This document shows positions 1 to 12,500 of a DNA stretch of 64,000 bases, in pieces; position 1 is the stretch's first letter, and each line of letters begins with the position of its first letter. The stretch is from the NCBI GenBank assembly GCA_012845835.1, contig JABAKD010000014.1:10883219-10947218 (forward strand), given 5' to 3'. Source of the DNA: Undaria pinnatifida (taxonomy: Eukaryota > Sar > Phaeophyceae > Laminariales > Alariaceae). The translations under genes and the position numbers were made by a program. Below the pieces are notes generated by a model. The model was not told where the DNA came from, searched no databases, and saw nothing but the letters and a program-made list of their open reading frames with translations.

Positions 1-220
1 TCTTTCTACCTCCTTAGACGTAACTCAGATCCAGGGTCACTAAGCAGGCTCTTCTCCCCCCTCCCCACTACGGTACGCGCCCTCATTTTTGTCGCGATAA
101 GACTTGAGCCCTTTCTTCCCTCGTTGACTCGCATCGAATTGCGCTTACTCACGCTGCTAGGCGCTCTCAGCATTAGATTCCTTTGTTTTTTCTTTTTTGC
201 AAATAAACGCCAAAAAGTTC

Positions 221-294
221 GACCCACGTGGGACTCGAACCCCAGAACCAACTTTAGTAGCATTCGAGGGTAACCGCTAGACCACCGGGGCGAC
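221..294 (-). other. tRNA-like head, copy 1
   Basis: A 74-nt segment has the length and A/B-box spacing of a tRNA: D-arm TGGTCTAGCGGTTA and T-loop TTCGAGT with three G-C pairs. The anticodon loop would read CTACTAA. The acceptor and anticodon stems pair poorly, so it is unlikely to be a working tRNA. The box spacing matches eukaryotic tRNA-Glu/Asp, but the identity cannot be assigned. Confidence 0.5.
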
Positions 295-352
295 TGGCAC
301 ATTTGATCGTATAGTGGATACCTTTCTCGTATTTCTAAGACCCAAAAAGTCC

Positions 353-426
353 GACCTACGTGGGACTCGAACCCCAGAACCAACTTTAGTATCATTCGAG
401 GGTAACCGCTAGACCACCGGGGCGAC
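353..426 (-). other. tRNA-like head, copy 2
   Basis: Second copy of the 74-nt tRNA-like segment, differing from the first at only a few positions (for example one base in the anticodon loop and one near the 3' end). A and B boxes are both intact. The acceptor stem is not restored by the changes, which argues for duplication of an already degenerate head. Confidence 0.5.
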
Positions 427-473
427 TGGTACATTTGATCCTGTAGTGGATACCTTTCTCGTATTTCTAAGAC

Positions 474-983
474 AAGTCCTTGCCGCAGCTCTAAGGGCAG
501 GATGGCAGCACTGTGAGGGAGTTCTTGCAGGGCTGACGGTATTGGTGCTGATTTGTATACGGCCTCGTCTGTACGTTGTGTATGCTATATGTAGAATCCT
601 CGACGAAAGAGATATGACGGTGTCTAGTTGAGGCTGACACATAACTTCGGTCGATCACGGGTGATTTTCTCAAGTGCAATAACTTCCTTTTCTCGGTCAG
701 GTGGACCCCCTCATCGGTAGGACATGCACGCACGATTATTGCGCAAGTCATTCAGGGAGGCGATATACGATGTTGTACTATATTCGTTCTGCACAACCTT
801 TTCCAGACGCCACGAAACAATGATGGCCTTACTGTAATCGCTTCGGCTGTTTGAAATTTGGTATCTTACAACCGATCTAATTATGGTATGAGACCTTGAG
901 CACATATTTTCATGGTGCGCTTACCCGTCGTCACCCATCACCGATGCGGTCTCGTGTCGCCGCTTGCTCTCCCAAGCTCTAAG
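474..983 (+). other. No gene seen; presumed ClpB upstream intron
   Basis: I find no frame resembling the missing first half of the ClpB N domain or a targeting peptide. A pyrimidine-rich run ending in AG at 976 or 983 precedes the first recognisable ClpB codons, so this stretch is most simply the 3' part of an intron whose 5' exon lies outside the window. An ATG at 912 is in frame with exon 1, but the 24 codons it adds show no chaperone homology. Confidence 0.5.
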
Positions 984-3900
984 CAAGGAAAAGTTGCGGA
1001 TACCAGCTCGAAAACAATGGGGCAAACTCTTCAAAAGGTTGTCGCAGCAGCTTCAGCCGCTCAGGCGGAGTTTGGAGATAGCTTTGTCTCCACTGAGCAT
1101 CTCTTGCTAGCGCTGGCGCGCGAAGACACCCGCTTCACGAAAAAGGCGCTGCAGGACCAAGGCATCGACAACAACAGGATTCTCGATGCTGTCAACCAAA
1201 TCAGGGGGCCACAAAAAGTAACCAGCAGAAACCCAGAGGCGGCGTATGAGGCGAGTACTGTAAATTGTATGGCCACCGTTGTGGGCGTAGTTTGGCAGTA
1301 ACTGTTTTGCACATACTGGTGAGACCACTATACTGGTTGAAGTTATGTGTGGCGTAAGGCGCGATGCACACGTTTTGCGGCCGTGGTAGGCGTGGAGGCG
1401 ACATGTAGTTTCAGATGCATTTACTGGCAAGATGACGCAGGAAGCTACTTTACAATTTTCTGGTGTAGTATGTTGTACTACTACCCGTACATGATTGTGG
1501 CAATCGTCGTACTGAAGCGTCTGGTGTACCTTTACCAGCCTTGTTTCGATGTTATGTTGTTACTACCAGTTATTTCTACATTAATTGGTGTCTGACCCCG
1601 CCTCGAGCGACTGTTCGAATTGATCGCATAGTTTACCTCTGAGGCAAAAATATTGTCTGCTTGCGATGGTTAGATGCTGCCGGCGATTTCGCACCCATGC
1701 GTGCGCTACCTTGGTACCGTGGGGTGTGTAGTTGTGTTCGTGGCTCCACGTAGTCTCAATTTACTGGCCGTGGCAATCGCGCTCAGGGCTTCCCCAATTG
1801 CTTCTGTAACTGCTTCTGTGACGCAGGCGCTCTCAAAATACAGCCGAGACTTGACGCAAGCTGCCCGAGACGGCAACTTGGACCCTGTTATTGGACGCGA
1901 TGACGAAATACGGAGAACAGTACAGATTCTGAGCAGGCGCACGAAGAACAATCCAATTCTTCTCGGAGAGCCAGGTATATTCTAAATCGTGGCCAACGCC
2001 TATACCAGGTACACAGCATTGCGTGTTTATACGATTACTCGCCTGCGCGCTCAACAGCGGTATCTGGCACTGCTTCGTTCTGGCTCTCCAAATTATGTAC
2101 GAAGGATCCCCCGGCCCAGAGGTACCCATAGATGAAATCGCGGAACTGACCGCTAGTTAACGCGGGGAGAGTTTCACAGGTCTCGCTGGTTCAAGCTATG
2201 GAAGTATATTAAACCATGGTTATCGCCATCGCGATTTATGTGCAGGTGTTGGTAAAACTGCGATCGCTGAAGGTCTGGCGCAGCGCATCGTCGCCGGCGA
2301 CGTGCCGGAGTCACTCAAAAACAGAAAACTCGTGTCGCTTGACATGGGAGCTTTGATTGCAGGCGCCAAGTACCGCGGAGAGTTCGAAGAGCGTCTGAAG
2401 GTATACATAATACCATGGGCATGCATGCATCATACCTGCGTCATCCAGCGTGTGCGATCAAGATGTCGTGTAGACCATGATATTTTATCTCGATAATGCG
2501 CATTTGTCCGCTTGGTGAGTGGTGATCGATCCTTCGTCTTTCCTACAGCATGGGCTGGCTGCCTGCAACAACTGGCAGTCGCAACGATGATTGACTTTTG
2601 CCCATCTTGTGTAGCTGTTGACAGGAGTCGAAGGCACGCCTTCACGCTCTAGATCGTGTACGTTGCGGCTGCCTAGCATGCAAGACCGCCAGCGGAGGGG
2701 GGGGGCAGGGGGGACGGGGAATATTTTTCCCTGCCTTGTTGTTATTGCCACGGTCGTTTTCATCAACTTACAAAGGCCAATTCGCATATTCTGCCGACGG
2801 TTTCTATTGGCCCCAACCGCTGTACGCACCGTTGATTTATAATGTGAACTGATAGCCGTGTTCAAATCTTTTAATGGGTTAACAATGTACTTGCCAAACG
2901 AAGTCATTGCGATGATTTGATATCCTGCCGGTTGAGCAGGCTGTCTTGAAGGAGGTCACTGAGGGCGAAGGACAGATTGTGATGTTCATCGACGAAATTC
3001 ACACCGTTGTGGGCGCTGGGGCGACTTCAGGATCGATGGATGCAAGCAACCTTCTCAAGCCAATGCTTGCTCGTGGCGAGTTGAGATGCATCGGTGCTAC
3101 AACCCTCAACGAATACAAGCAGGTTTGCCTCAGCGTGACTGTGAGGCGCGAGAAAAACGTCGCTCCTACTCTGCATGGGACCTGACCCCGAGACAAGAGT
3201 CGGATATGATCGATTAGGAGTGCGTGAGACCGTTAACCCTTTTAAAACTGTGCCGACGCTTTTGGGGCCAATCTACTTGGAATTAGTATATAATATTTTT
3301 CGCAGTAGTAAAAGGGTTGAGACGGCTGTTATTGATTCCATGTATTGTTTCAATACCGTGATTCGTGGCTCTCATGTTTAAGGAGCCCTTGGTTACCTCG
3401 TTGCTCTTATTTCCGGACAGAACATGGAGAAGGACAAGGCTCTTGAGAGAAGATTTCAGCAAGTTTTCATCAAACAGCCGAATGTGGAAGATACTGTGAG
3501 TTTGCACTTGGTAGTGTCGAAGTAATCGATCGTATCGTGCAATTTGTCGTATTATCTTGGTTTTGTCAGGGCGTTCCTCGAGACGGATACTTCGTCTTGG
3601 GGCGGAATCCCGCGGGGTCACAGGAAAGGGCACTTTAGCACGGTACGGTACTGGACGGGATTGAGCCACGACGGAATTGAACGGGACAGTTTGGACGGGA
3701 TCGAGATATCAGGGGATTGCGCGGGACGGGATTTTACAGGGGCGCGAAAAGCATGGGGATTGCACGGGACGGGGTTTGACGGGCCACAAAAGACACGAGA
3801 TTGCATGGGAAGGGATTGGATATCACGGAATTACATGGGACGGGATGCAAAAACGAACTTACACGGCATTTTGTACCGGGCACATCACCAAGCACAGTAC

Positions 3901-6900
3901 TTTGTGCAGTACGATTGCAATTTCAGTACTGTATCGCACGCAAACGTTTTTGATCGCAACTTTTTTCAACGCCAAAAAACTTGAAAAAATGTATTTTTTT
4001 CATACCAGGTATGTTTATACGTACAACGAGAATGTTTTTTTCATGATAGAAATTAGTATAGAAAATAATGCACATTAAAAAATAATACTTCGAAGTATGC
4101 GGTTACAGGCAAGGCTCAAAAGCACCACTTCCTGCCTTGAGTTGGTCACGTCTGACGGCTGAGCTAAACAAAGTAAATAATTGTGTCATAAATCACAGAA
4201 TAAATCCCGCGGGATCACGAAACCACGGCACAGGTTGGACGGGATTTGGCAATTATGAAACTTCACGGGTTTGTACGGGAGGGCACACGGAAATCACTAG
4301 ATTTGCCCATAATTCACGAGACTAGTTTGCCGGGATCGGGCTTTCAATTTTTTTCACCACTTCCTGCCTTCGAGTTGGTCACGGTCTGGCGGTTGAGCTA
4401 ATCAAAGTAAGTCCCATTGTATCATAAATTACGGAATAAATCCCGCGAGATCCCGAAACCACGGCACAGGTTTGAACGGGATTTGGCAATTGTGAAACTT
4501 CACGGGTTTGTACGGGGTGAGACACGGAAATCAATGGGTTTGCCCATAACTTCACGGGACTAGTTCGCACGGGATCGGATTTTCATTTTTTTACCGGAGG
4601 GAATCGAGATCGCCAACTTTTCCACGGAATCGGTTTGAACGGGAACGGATTTCCGGTATACAACGGGATGACGGGATTATCCCGTATCCCGTTGAATCCC
4701 GCGTGATTTTACGTCGGTAGAAATCCCGAGGAGAGCCCTGGTTTTTATGGCCTGTCGCACGTTGCTTCAGGTCGTTCGTACGGAAGCGTCGACAACCCCG
4801 ACACTTCTGGACGTGGTGGTATCCTTTGTCCACGGCGAGGGTCAGTGTTGACGTGTATATTACCTGTGACTTGTATGCTCCACGACGCACGGCCAATCTT
4901 TTCTAAAGGCAATAGTTGATATCGAACGCATGCCCTGCGTAGAATGCTGTGGTATAGTTTTTAGATACCAAACACGTTTCGAGAGGCGTTAATAATAGTG
5001 TATGTCGCGCATGTTACGCCCTTGATGTAGGTGAGCATTCTTCGCGGGCTGAAAGAACGCTACGAAGTTCACCACGGAGTACGGCTTCAGGATGCTGCTC
5101 TCGTTTCGGCCGCTCAACTAAGTCATCGATACATTGCAGACCGATTTTTGCCGGACAAAGCTATCGATCTTGTCGACGAAGCCGCTGCAAAACTCAACAT
5201 TGAGGTAAGCATTAGGGATCCTAAGCGGCGCATTGACTCTAGCTTCCTCAATCTTCTTGCACGCTTGGCATACTTTTGTGTCCTCAATCTTCTTGCATGC
5301 GTGGGACACTGTAGTTTCCTCTATCTTGTTGCGTGCGTGGGAAACTGTAGTGTCCTCAATCCTGTTGCATGCGATGACACTTTTTTTTTTTTTGCTCCCG
5401 TGGATCCACTCTCTCGGCTGCTGCGGATGCTGTGATTGGGGCATGCTTAGACGTACCACAGTTTCACCTTGCGCCAGCCTTGGATGTAGCGTGGTCTAGA
5501 TGGAGTCGTGCAGCTCCTTGCTAACCATTTTTTTTGTAACTATCTATTCGGTTGTCGGCAGAACGGAACCACGACGTTGTGCTTCTCTCTTAGACTAATG
5601 TAGGAGACTAGTCAACCAGTTAACGTGACACCGGCAACATTGAACTGGACAAATCACGAAAACAAGACTGCGAACATCCTAGGTGCGTAAGCATCATTCG
5701 TCGCCAGTTTGCAAGCGTTGGGGTTGTTGAATTGAACCAATTGCGGGTCGACAGTTTATGGAAGGCAGCGAGGTCAATTAGGTGTTCGGGGGATCGGAGG
5801 TCTGCCTTGTCAGTCCAGGTTTGAAACGCAATGACCTAAGAAAGCGATTGATGCAAAATTGCTGTGCAATACGCGTATCCAAGGTCTTCAATGTGTGCAG
5901 TGCGTCTCGCATATGGTACGTGCTAAGTATGCTGTCTTCGCCATGTGTCCTCAGGTGACAAGCAAGCCGCAGATGATCGATGAAGTGGATAGACGTCTCA
6001 TACAGTTGGAGATGGAAAAGCTTTCACTTCGAAAGGAGACCAAGCGCGATGCCCTAAAGCGCGTCGAGCAGATTGACAAGGAGATGGAGGAGCTAAAAGA
6101 AAAACAGGTGAGTGAATTCTTGTTTCGCCCTGTAGGCTCTGGAGTGGACGTGAACACAATCCCCCAAGTCGTCACGATTTTTTTTGTGTCGACTGCGTAT
6201 AACTGACGTCGTTGCTTGCGGGCACGCTGTCGACATGAGGAAGGACACGTTTTTACTTGTGCGCTACACTTTCGTCTGATGACCGCTTACATCATTCCTT
6301 CTAACACTTACAGGAAGGCCTTACTCGCACGTGGGACGATGAACGAAGCCGTGTAGGCAAAGTACAAGCCATAAAAGAGAAACTCGATGCTCTCAAGAAT
6401 GAAATCGAGACTGCCGAACGAGGATATGACCTAAACAAGGCAGCTGAGCTCAAGTATGCGGTCATGCCAGATCTCCAGGTGAGTTTTTTTTGCCGTAAGT
6501 CGTTTGGTTCCACCCCGCCCTGTCGGCTCATGCGCAACGTACGTAAAGTAACGATCACGCGCTGCCTTGTATTGCCGCTGCTCTTGTCGGCAACGCGCAG
6601 AGACAACAAAGTGATGTCCATCTCACTTTCACTGGGTAAGATTTTAATGTGTCAGCGCTGTGAAACGTGTTTGATTGAATGTAGAGTTGAAGCGCTTACA
6701 CTTCTGAAGGTCAGGAAACTACGTCGTGCGCCGTTGCGGCTGTTCTGGGTTGACTCGGCTCGGTGGTTGCTCCGATGCAAGGTGGTTATACACCCCCTGC
6801 TCTGCAGCCCTCGGTTGGTATCTGCCGTTCTTCAAACTCGCTTGAGCTGATGAAATGTTCATGTTCTCACAACAGAAACAACTCGAGGAAGAGGAGGCCG

Positions 6901-9900
6901 TGCTTGACAAGGATGATGCCGGTGCTGGCGTCGAAGGTGGCTCTCGCATGTTGCGGGACGAGGTCACCCCGGATGACATCGCGTCGGTCGTTGCATCGTG
7001 GACAGGTGATGCCGTCGCCGTCAAGTTGAACGTTGCTCCTGAGAAATACATTATTTACTTAGATCTATGTCTTCATTCGCTTTCGACACCAACACCACTT
7101 GGACCATACCTGAATTACAGTAATGCATGCATACCGCAATGCCCGTACTCGCACACGACGTCATCGATTGATACTGCCACTCGAAACGACTTCGGTGTAT
7201 GTCGGTGTATCGCGTACCTCAAGGTATTCCTCCTGGAAAGCTTATGGAAAGCGAGCGTGAGAAGCTGATGAACCTAGAGGATGAGCTACACCGGAGGGTG
7301 ATCGGCCAAGACGAGGCTGTAAAGGTTGTTGCCGATGCCATTCAACGCTCGAGGGCTGGTCTCAACGACCCAGAGAAGCCTATCGCTAGCTTGATCTTCC
7401 TTGGTCCAACCGGGTAAGGACACATTTTTTTTTGTCACCGCTTTGTACTTTCCATTCCATAATAACTCGCATGGATTTTCACGCTTGGCGACCTTCTGGA
7501 TATGCCGGTCACATGTGTCTTCTGTTGATATATTGTGGATCTGTGTTGAACCTGTGTGTAGCAGCCAGCAAGGACTAATCCCCCCCCGGCCCCCCCGGTA
7601 CATCAAGTTGGTTTCATCGCGCATCGCATGGGTTCAACATCCCCACCGCTCGTCGATGCTCCTCGATTTTTTTCTACCGCGAGCTTTCGCTCTTACATCG
7701 ACGGAAGAACGCTCGGGATTGGAGCCTTGTTGTTTTCGCGGGGCAACCCCAATACTCGCACGAGTTTGCGATTGCGACTGGACAGCTGCTCCGACACGGG
7801 TTTTACCATTTTTACTAACATGTTGCCCACGCGAAAATGGCGTGCTCGTCAAACATGTTCGGTTTGAACTTGAGTGACTGTGCAAGTTTGCAGCCCAGCG
7901 GGTTACGCTCGTGTTTATGTATAGCGTGATTCGCGTGATGAGTGACCTACGGCACTTGCTCGCTACTAGATTCCTTCGTCTTTGCGACCCTCGGCCGTTC
8001 AAGTATTGTTCCCTTTCTCATGCGATCATTTTTTTGGCCGCGTGTTGCGTAGGGTGGGCAAGACTGAACTTTGCAAGGCGCTCGCAGCCTACATGTTCGA
8101 CACCGAAGAAGCTCTGGTGAGGAAATGAGCACAGCAGTTTGCTCGTCAGGAGAACGAAAGCGCTTACTGTTTTGTGCGAAACGCGTTTTCTGCGCCATCT
8201 TTTGCCATCTCGCGTTTCTCGTGTCGCTGCTGACAACTTTCGTGGCAAAATGTTCCCACCAGCAGAACAATGTTGTGGACCCTAATATGTTTTGGGCAAT
8301 CGAGTCGTGTAATTGTTTTTTGGGCACTCTTCGTGAACTGCTCTCTGAGCAAACACGCTCTTCCCTTTTAAACAAGAAATTTACGATTCTTGATCGCAGG
8401 CTGCTGAATGCTGTAACATTTGTTTTTCACGCTCAGGTGCGGATTGACATGTCCGAATACATGGAGAAATTCGCAGTTTCTCGCTTGGTTGGGGCGCCGC
8501 CGGGATACGTGGGATACGAAGAAGGCGGACAACTCACCGACGCCATCAGGCAGCGACCCTACTCGGTTGTACTTTTTGACGAGATGTGAGCCCTGCCCAC
8601 TCATTTTGCCTCTTGATCTTCGTTCGAAGCCGTTTCACAAAACTATGAAGGGTGGGGATTCAGTGCCGAGAGTGTAGGCGACTTGTTAATTCGGGGTGGT
8701 GTACGTTCCGGTTGAAACATAACGAGGGTATTTGATGAAAGGTCAACCCCATGCGGAGGGGTGCAGGACGGCGTTTTCGATTTTCGTCTCGAAAATTCAT
8801 AGCACACTTATCGTATAGGTCTGTGGCTCTCGCACCCCTCTCACGGATCGATTGCACCGCAGGGAAAAGGCTCATCCAGACGTCTTCAACATCATGCTCC
8901 AGCTCCTCGATGATGGACGTGTCACTGACAGCAAGGGGAACGTGGTGAATTTCTGCAACTGCATAATCATTTTCACTTCCAACGTCGGCAGCCAGAATAT
9001 ATTGGACGTTTCCGCAGATGATGGGGCACGAGAGGTAAGTTGTTACTTTTGCGAGCAATCTCACACTATTAATGCATGTTGCGAATTTTTCCAAGGATTT
9101 GTGTACTTCGTAGGGTAGGCAGCTCACGGGCATGGATATTGGCCAATTACTAACGCTACCCGATTCCAGGTTATCTCCGGTCAAAATCCGGGCAAACACG
9201 GGTACGGTACCTGTTAGTTTTTTGTCGCTGTACTAAAGCTACCCGATTACCCGGGCACGGTGTTATTCCAGGCTATGTACAATTACGACGTGTATGATGT
9301 TGGGAGGCAGTAGCGTCGGTACTATGAACCCCTTGGTAGACCATTCGCAGGAGGTTTCCCACGTCGCACAACAACGGGCTTTCGAGTTCGAGCGGAACGA
9401 AACACGTACTCCATGGCCGGCGTTGACGTCCGAATGCAATCATTGTTGCCGCTTCCGGGTTACTGACGTTTCCGATTTGTGTTCCTTCACAGGAGATGCG
9501 CGGCCTTGTCATGGCAGCAATGCGGGAGGGATTCCGACCCGAGTTCCTGAACAGGATCGACGAGTTCGTTGTCTTCGACAGGCTCTCTGCGGTAGACATG
9601 CGCAAGATCAGCACCCTTGAGCTGAAGAAGGTCACCCTCCGGCTGGCAGACAAGAATATCACGTTGGAAGCCACAGACGCCGCATTAGACTTCTTGTCTA
9701 GCGTGGGGTGAGTCAATGATATGGTTAAACACGTTTTGCTGGATACCGTTTACACATGAGCAGCCGCTTGCCCTTGCTCATCAGCCTGCTTCTGTGTGTC
9801 GTGATTAAAAGGGACACGCTTAGGTATACTTTTCGGCCAACCATTTGTTGTAGGTTGCCCGCAACGTTTGTCGTGTATGATATAATGTAATAACTAATTA

Positions 9901-10139
9901 ATCCATACATTTTGTTCCATTTCCGTTCAAGGTATGACCCTGCCTACGGAGCTCGCCCTCTCAGACGGACAATCCAGCGGGAGGTTGAAACCGTTTTGGC
10001 CAAGCTCATCATTTCTGGCGAGGTTACGCCGGGCGACGCTCTTGTGGCAGACGTGGTGAACGAACGGCTATTGATTGCTGCGAAGGACGTGGTTGATAAG
10101 GATCCTAAGTCGCCCGCGGCCGCGGGCTTGGATCGCTGA
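984..10139 (+). CDS. clpB: ClpB-type Hsp100 disaggregase, 15 visible exons, 5' end missing
   Basis: Exons joined by eye: 984-1250, 1827-1974, 2246-2400, 2940-3122, 3421-3495, 5031-5204, 5955-6107, 6314-6478, 6876-7005, 7224-7413, 8053-8116, 8437-8585, 8863-9034, 9493-9707, 9932-10139; all phases agree and give 815 residues plus TGA. ClpB is a hexameric AAA+ unfoldase that rescues aggregated protein with Hsp70. Visible domains: second half of the N domain (1-85); AAA1 with Walker A GEPGVGKT (136-143), Walker B FIDE (D208/E209) and arginine finger LERR (259-262); coiled-coil middle domain (about 340-470); AAA2 with Walker A GPTGVGKT (544-551), Walker B LFDE (D616/E617; the following residue is Met where Ile is usual) and sensor-2 GAR (753-755). 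The first N-domain repeat and any transit peptide must lie upstream. The sequence resembles plastid/bacterial ClpB, so an organellar location is likely but unproven. Both ATPase sites look intact. Confidence 0.95.
1251..1826 (+). other. ClpB intron 1 with GC donor
   Basis: Protein homology forces the join Y-E at 1250 to A-L-S-K-Y at 1827. The donor is then GAG|GCGAGT and the acceptor ACGCAG|GCG, a GC-AG intron. The nearest GT (1255) would shift the frame and break the conserved YEAL(S/E)KY motif. The other 13 introns in the gene use GT-AG. Confidence 0.75.
3596..3860 (+). repeat. GGGAC/GGGAT-rich degenerate array in ClpB intron 5
   Basis: Within the 1535-bp intron 5 (3496-5030), short units built on ACGGGATT, ACGGGAC and GGGGATT recur at irregular spacing of about 6-25 bp on the plus strand. 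No reading frame of interest is present. The G-run core with a variable spacer resembles the GGGTA and GGGTCG arrays further along the window. Confidence 0.7.
4124..4592 (+). repeat. Two direct copies, period 231 bp, in ClpB intron 5
   Basis: Copy 1 (4124-4354) and copy 2 (4355-4592) start with CACCACTTCCTGCCTT and stay alignable throughout, with clear divergence. Both contain several CGGGAT/ACGGGAC motifs. The stretch 4593-4730 continues with more CGGGAT/ATCCCG motifs in both orientations. Together with 3596-3860 this makes intron 5 mostly repeat. Confidence 0.75.
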
Positions 10140-10284
10140 CACATTTCGTCCAGTTTATTTTGTGCTTCGCATGGCGAGAGAGTGCAGTAGATGGCTCTGA
10201 TTAGATTAGCACCTATATTTCGGGGCAAGAATCACGCTTTCACACGGCTCGTTTTTTTTCAACAATTATGACTGTACCCTTTCT

Positions 10285-10706
10285 TAACCAGTTAGTTATT
10301 GATCAACTACGCTGTTTTTTGCCTTGCGATGGTATCGAATTCATCGCGTGGTAAGGGCCACTCGCTGGCAAGTTTGCCGATGAGGTTTATGTGTTATGCT
10401 TTCATAGTTTTTCATGCCGTTAACCCCACACGTTTCCCTCCCTACTCTACCTGGTTCAAGCCCATGTATCCCAGAGACTGGCAGACCCAACCCTAACCAG
10501 TTTGTTATTGATCAACTACGTTGTTTTTTGCCTTGCGATGGTATTGAGTTCATCTTGTGGTAAGGACCACTCGCTGGCAAGTTTGCTAATGAGGTTCATG
10601 TGTCATGCGTCCATACTTGATGATATTGTTCATGCCGTGGACCCCACACGTTTCCCTCCCTGCTCTACCTGGTTCTAGCCCATGTATCCCAGAGACTGGC
10701 AGACCC
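10285..10706 (+). repeat. Tandem duplication downstream of ClpB, unit about 210 bp
   Basis: Copy 1 (10285-10494) and copy 2 (10495-10706) begin AACCAGTT(A/T)GTTATTGATC and end CCAGAGACTGGCAGACCCA. They differ by scattered substitutions and one insertion of about 3 bp. The copies lie about 145 bp after the ClpB stop, so part could be in the 3' UTR. No frame is conserved between them. The interval 10140-10284 is presumed 3' UTR; I see no convincing polyadenylation signal. Confidence 0.8.
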
Positions 10707-12500
10707 ATTGTGTAGCCCATTCCACTGTCGTACAGCTGAGGCACGAGTTAGTTTATGAGGGGTTCTCAGGGCTCAGAGCCCGCTGTAATGCTATTTTTTT
10801 GCTCGACAACCACAACATAGCAGCAGCATATTCGTGTTTGCAACGTCTATTAATTGTTGCAGCAGCATAACGAATATCGCGTGTCAGCAGGTACAGCAGC
10901 ATTGTGACAACAACTAAAAAGCATCAAAACCTAGCCACGGGATGATATTGTGAAGTGGCTTTTGGCTGGTTCATTAGACCAGAGTCAGCTGCCTGAAACG
11001 TAGTTAAGCTGATTATGTGATATCATAAGATGATTTTAGCTCCGACTCTGAAAAAGAGATGTACACCGGTGATCAGACTTCCAGATACGGTGTGTTACGC
11101 GTCACTATTGATGCCCACGATGAGAAGCAGATTAAGAGACTTTGCGCTAGGGTGTGTCTCATCGTTGCACGTCATCGAGTGACGAATAAAAGGCAAGACC
11201 CCAAGGACAAGAACAAAACGTACCAACTCTTAGACTAAGTAGGGAGGATCCCCTGTATGCCTGTAAAATTTCCTGGAGAAGGTGAAACCGTTACCTTCTA
11301 CACGACGGCGCGATGCGGTGACAACAGGTTTTAGCTGAGTTGCCTCTGATCCGAGAGTTGAGCGTTAATGGTCACGGTGCGTGCTGCTACTGAAACATTC
11401 CACGCTGTACTATTGCTACCTCTGGAACAAGCTCTGTTATACCTACAGCGACTTGATAGTAATGGCTACTGCGGCGAAGTACGGAATCACTGATACGACC
11501 GACCCCTCGATGAGCGAAGCATATCATGTAAGGTAATTTTTCCGATATTCAGGTTTTACATGATTAGATTGGACCCCCGTTTAATATCGCTGATGCGAAA
11601 CCGCTCCTACTACTGCTGTCACGACGACGTCGGCAGGGGAAATTTTGGGTGAGTTGGTCTAAATGCATAGATGACCACACAGCTCAAGGCCAGCATCACT
11701 GTGTAGCACCTGGGCAAGGTGATCATACACGTGACTCACTCATCATAGATGCATTGAATGTAGTTGTATTATTAACGATAGGTACCCGATAGAGCTCCTC
11801 TCTTGAAAGCTGTCAGATACGCCGAAAATAAGTGGTCGATGTGTGCGTCATTCTACAGCACCGGCAACATCTATTGTATACCCGCGGCAAGATCAATACT
11901 AGGATATACTGGTACCGAGGATGCTCCGTGATGACCACAGCCCCCCCCGGAGCGATCTCACAGGTCCAAAGTGACTTGGGTAGAAGGACAGAAAAAGAAA
12001 GACAGATACAGCCTGTGACCACCCATAGCACGTACAGAGCGAACAAGAACCAAAAACTAAAAAAAGAAACACCGCAGCATCCAGGATTGTTGTCCAATTT
12101 CCTTGCCGTGGCCTTGATGACAACACTTGCCAACTTGCGTGCCAAGTTACTACTCGTGACCTTCGTGATTACTGATTATCAATCCACGCAATCCACGACT
12201 ATCAAACAGATTGGTTTCATTCAGTGATTGGTTCGAGATCAGAGGGAAAACACCACGGCAAAGGTTGGAAAATAATTGTCCAACTTAACATGAAAACAAA
12301 CACAACAGCGAGACAACACGTGCAACACAGCATATCGACGTCGATCCATCTCTCCATTTTTCATCGTACTTGCTGATAGGTCGGCGTCACGAAGAGCACC
12401 AGTTGGTTGAAAAGATACATAAACACATACGAGGCACACTTATATATATATATACATTCAACAGCACTCAGAATATACTCCACCAGTTTCTTCCTGTTTT
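10707..12500. other. No recognisable gene or repeat
   Basis: Frames in this stretch are short and show no motif I recognise. A TA dinucleotide run lies at about 12442-12454. The longest frame (11832-12227) is a low-confidence random frame with no family resemblance. Confidence 0.5.

Larger units (their letters stand above)
181..473 (-). repeat. Tandem tRNA-derived (SINE-like) repeat with A-rich tail
   Basis: Two direct copies of a unit of about 131 bp lie at 211-342 and 343-473, nearly identical over their full length. Each contains, on the minus strand, a tRNA-like head with a perfect RNA polymerase III A box (TGGTCTAGCGG) and B box (GGTTCGAGTCC). Downstream on the minus strand, at 181-205, is an A-rich stretch (T-rich on plus) such as SINEs carry at the 3' end. 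A related head with a similar tail occurs at 34331-34648. I read this as a dimeric tRNA-derived SINE or a tandem of tRNA pseudogenes. The 1-180 flank has weak resemblance to the body of the 34.3 kb copy (a shared CTCACGCT-type stretch), so the element may begin before 181. Confidence 0.6.

Noticed and set aside
446-631. Open plus frame as an upstream ClpB exon
   Set aside because: No similarity to the N-domain first repeat, and the hydrophobic stretch does not form a clear signal peptide.
912-983. ATG at 912 as the ClpB start codon
   Set aside because: The 24 codons it adds have no chaperone or transit-peptide character, and the N-domain first repeat would be missing. A pyrimidine-rich AG acceptor lies between it and the homology.
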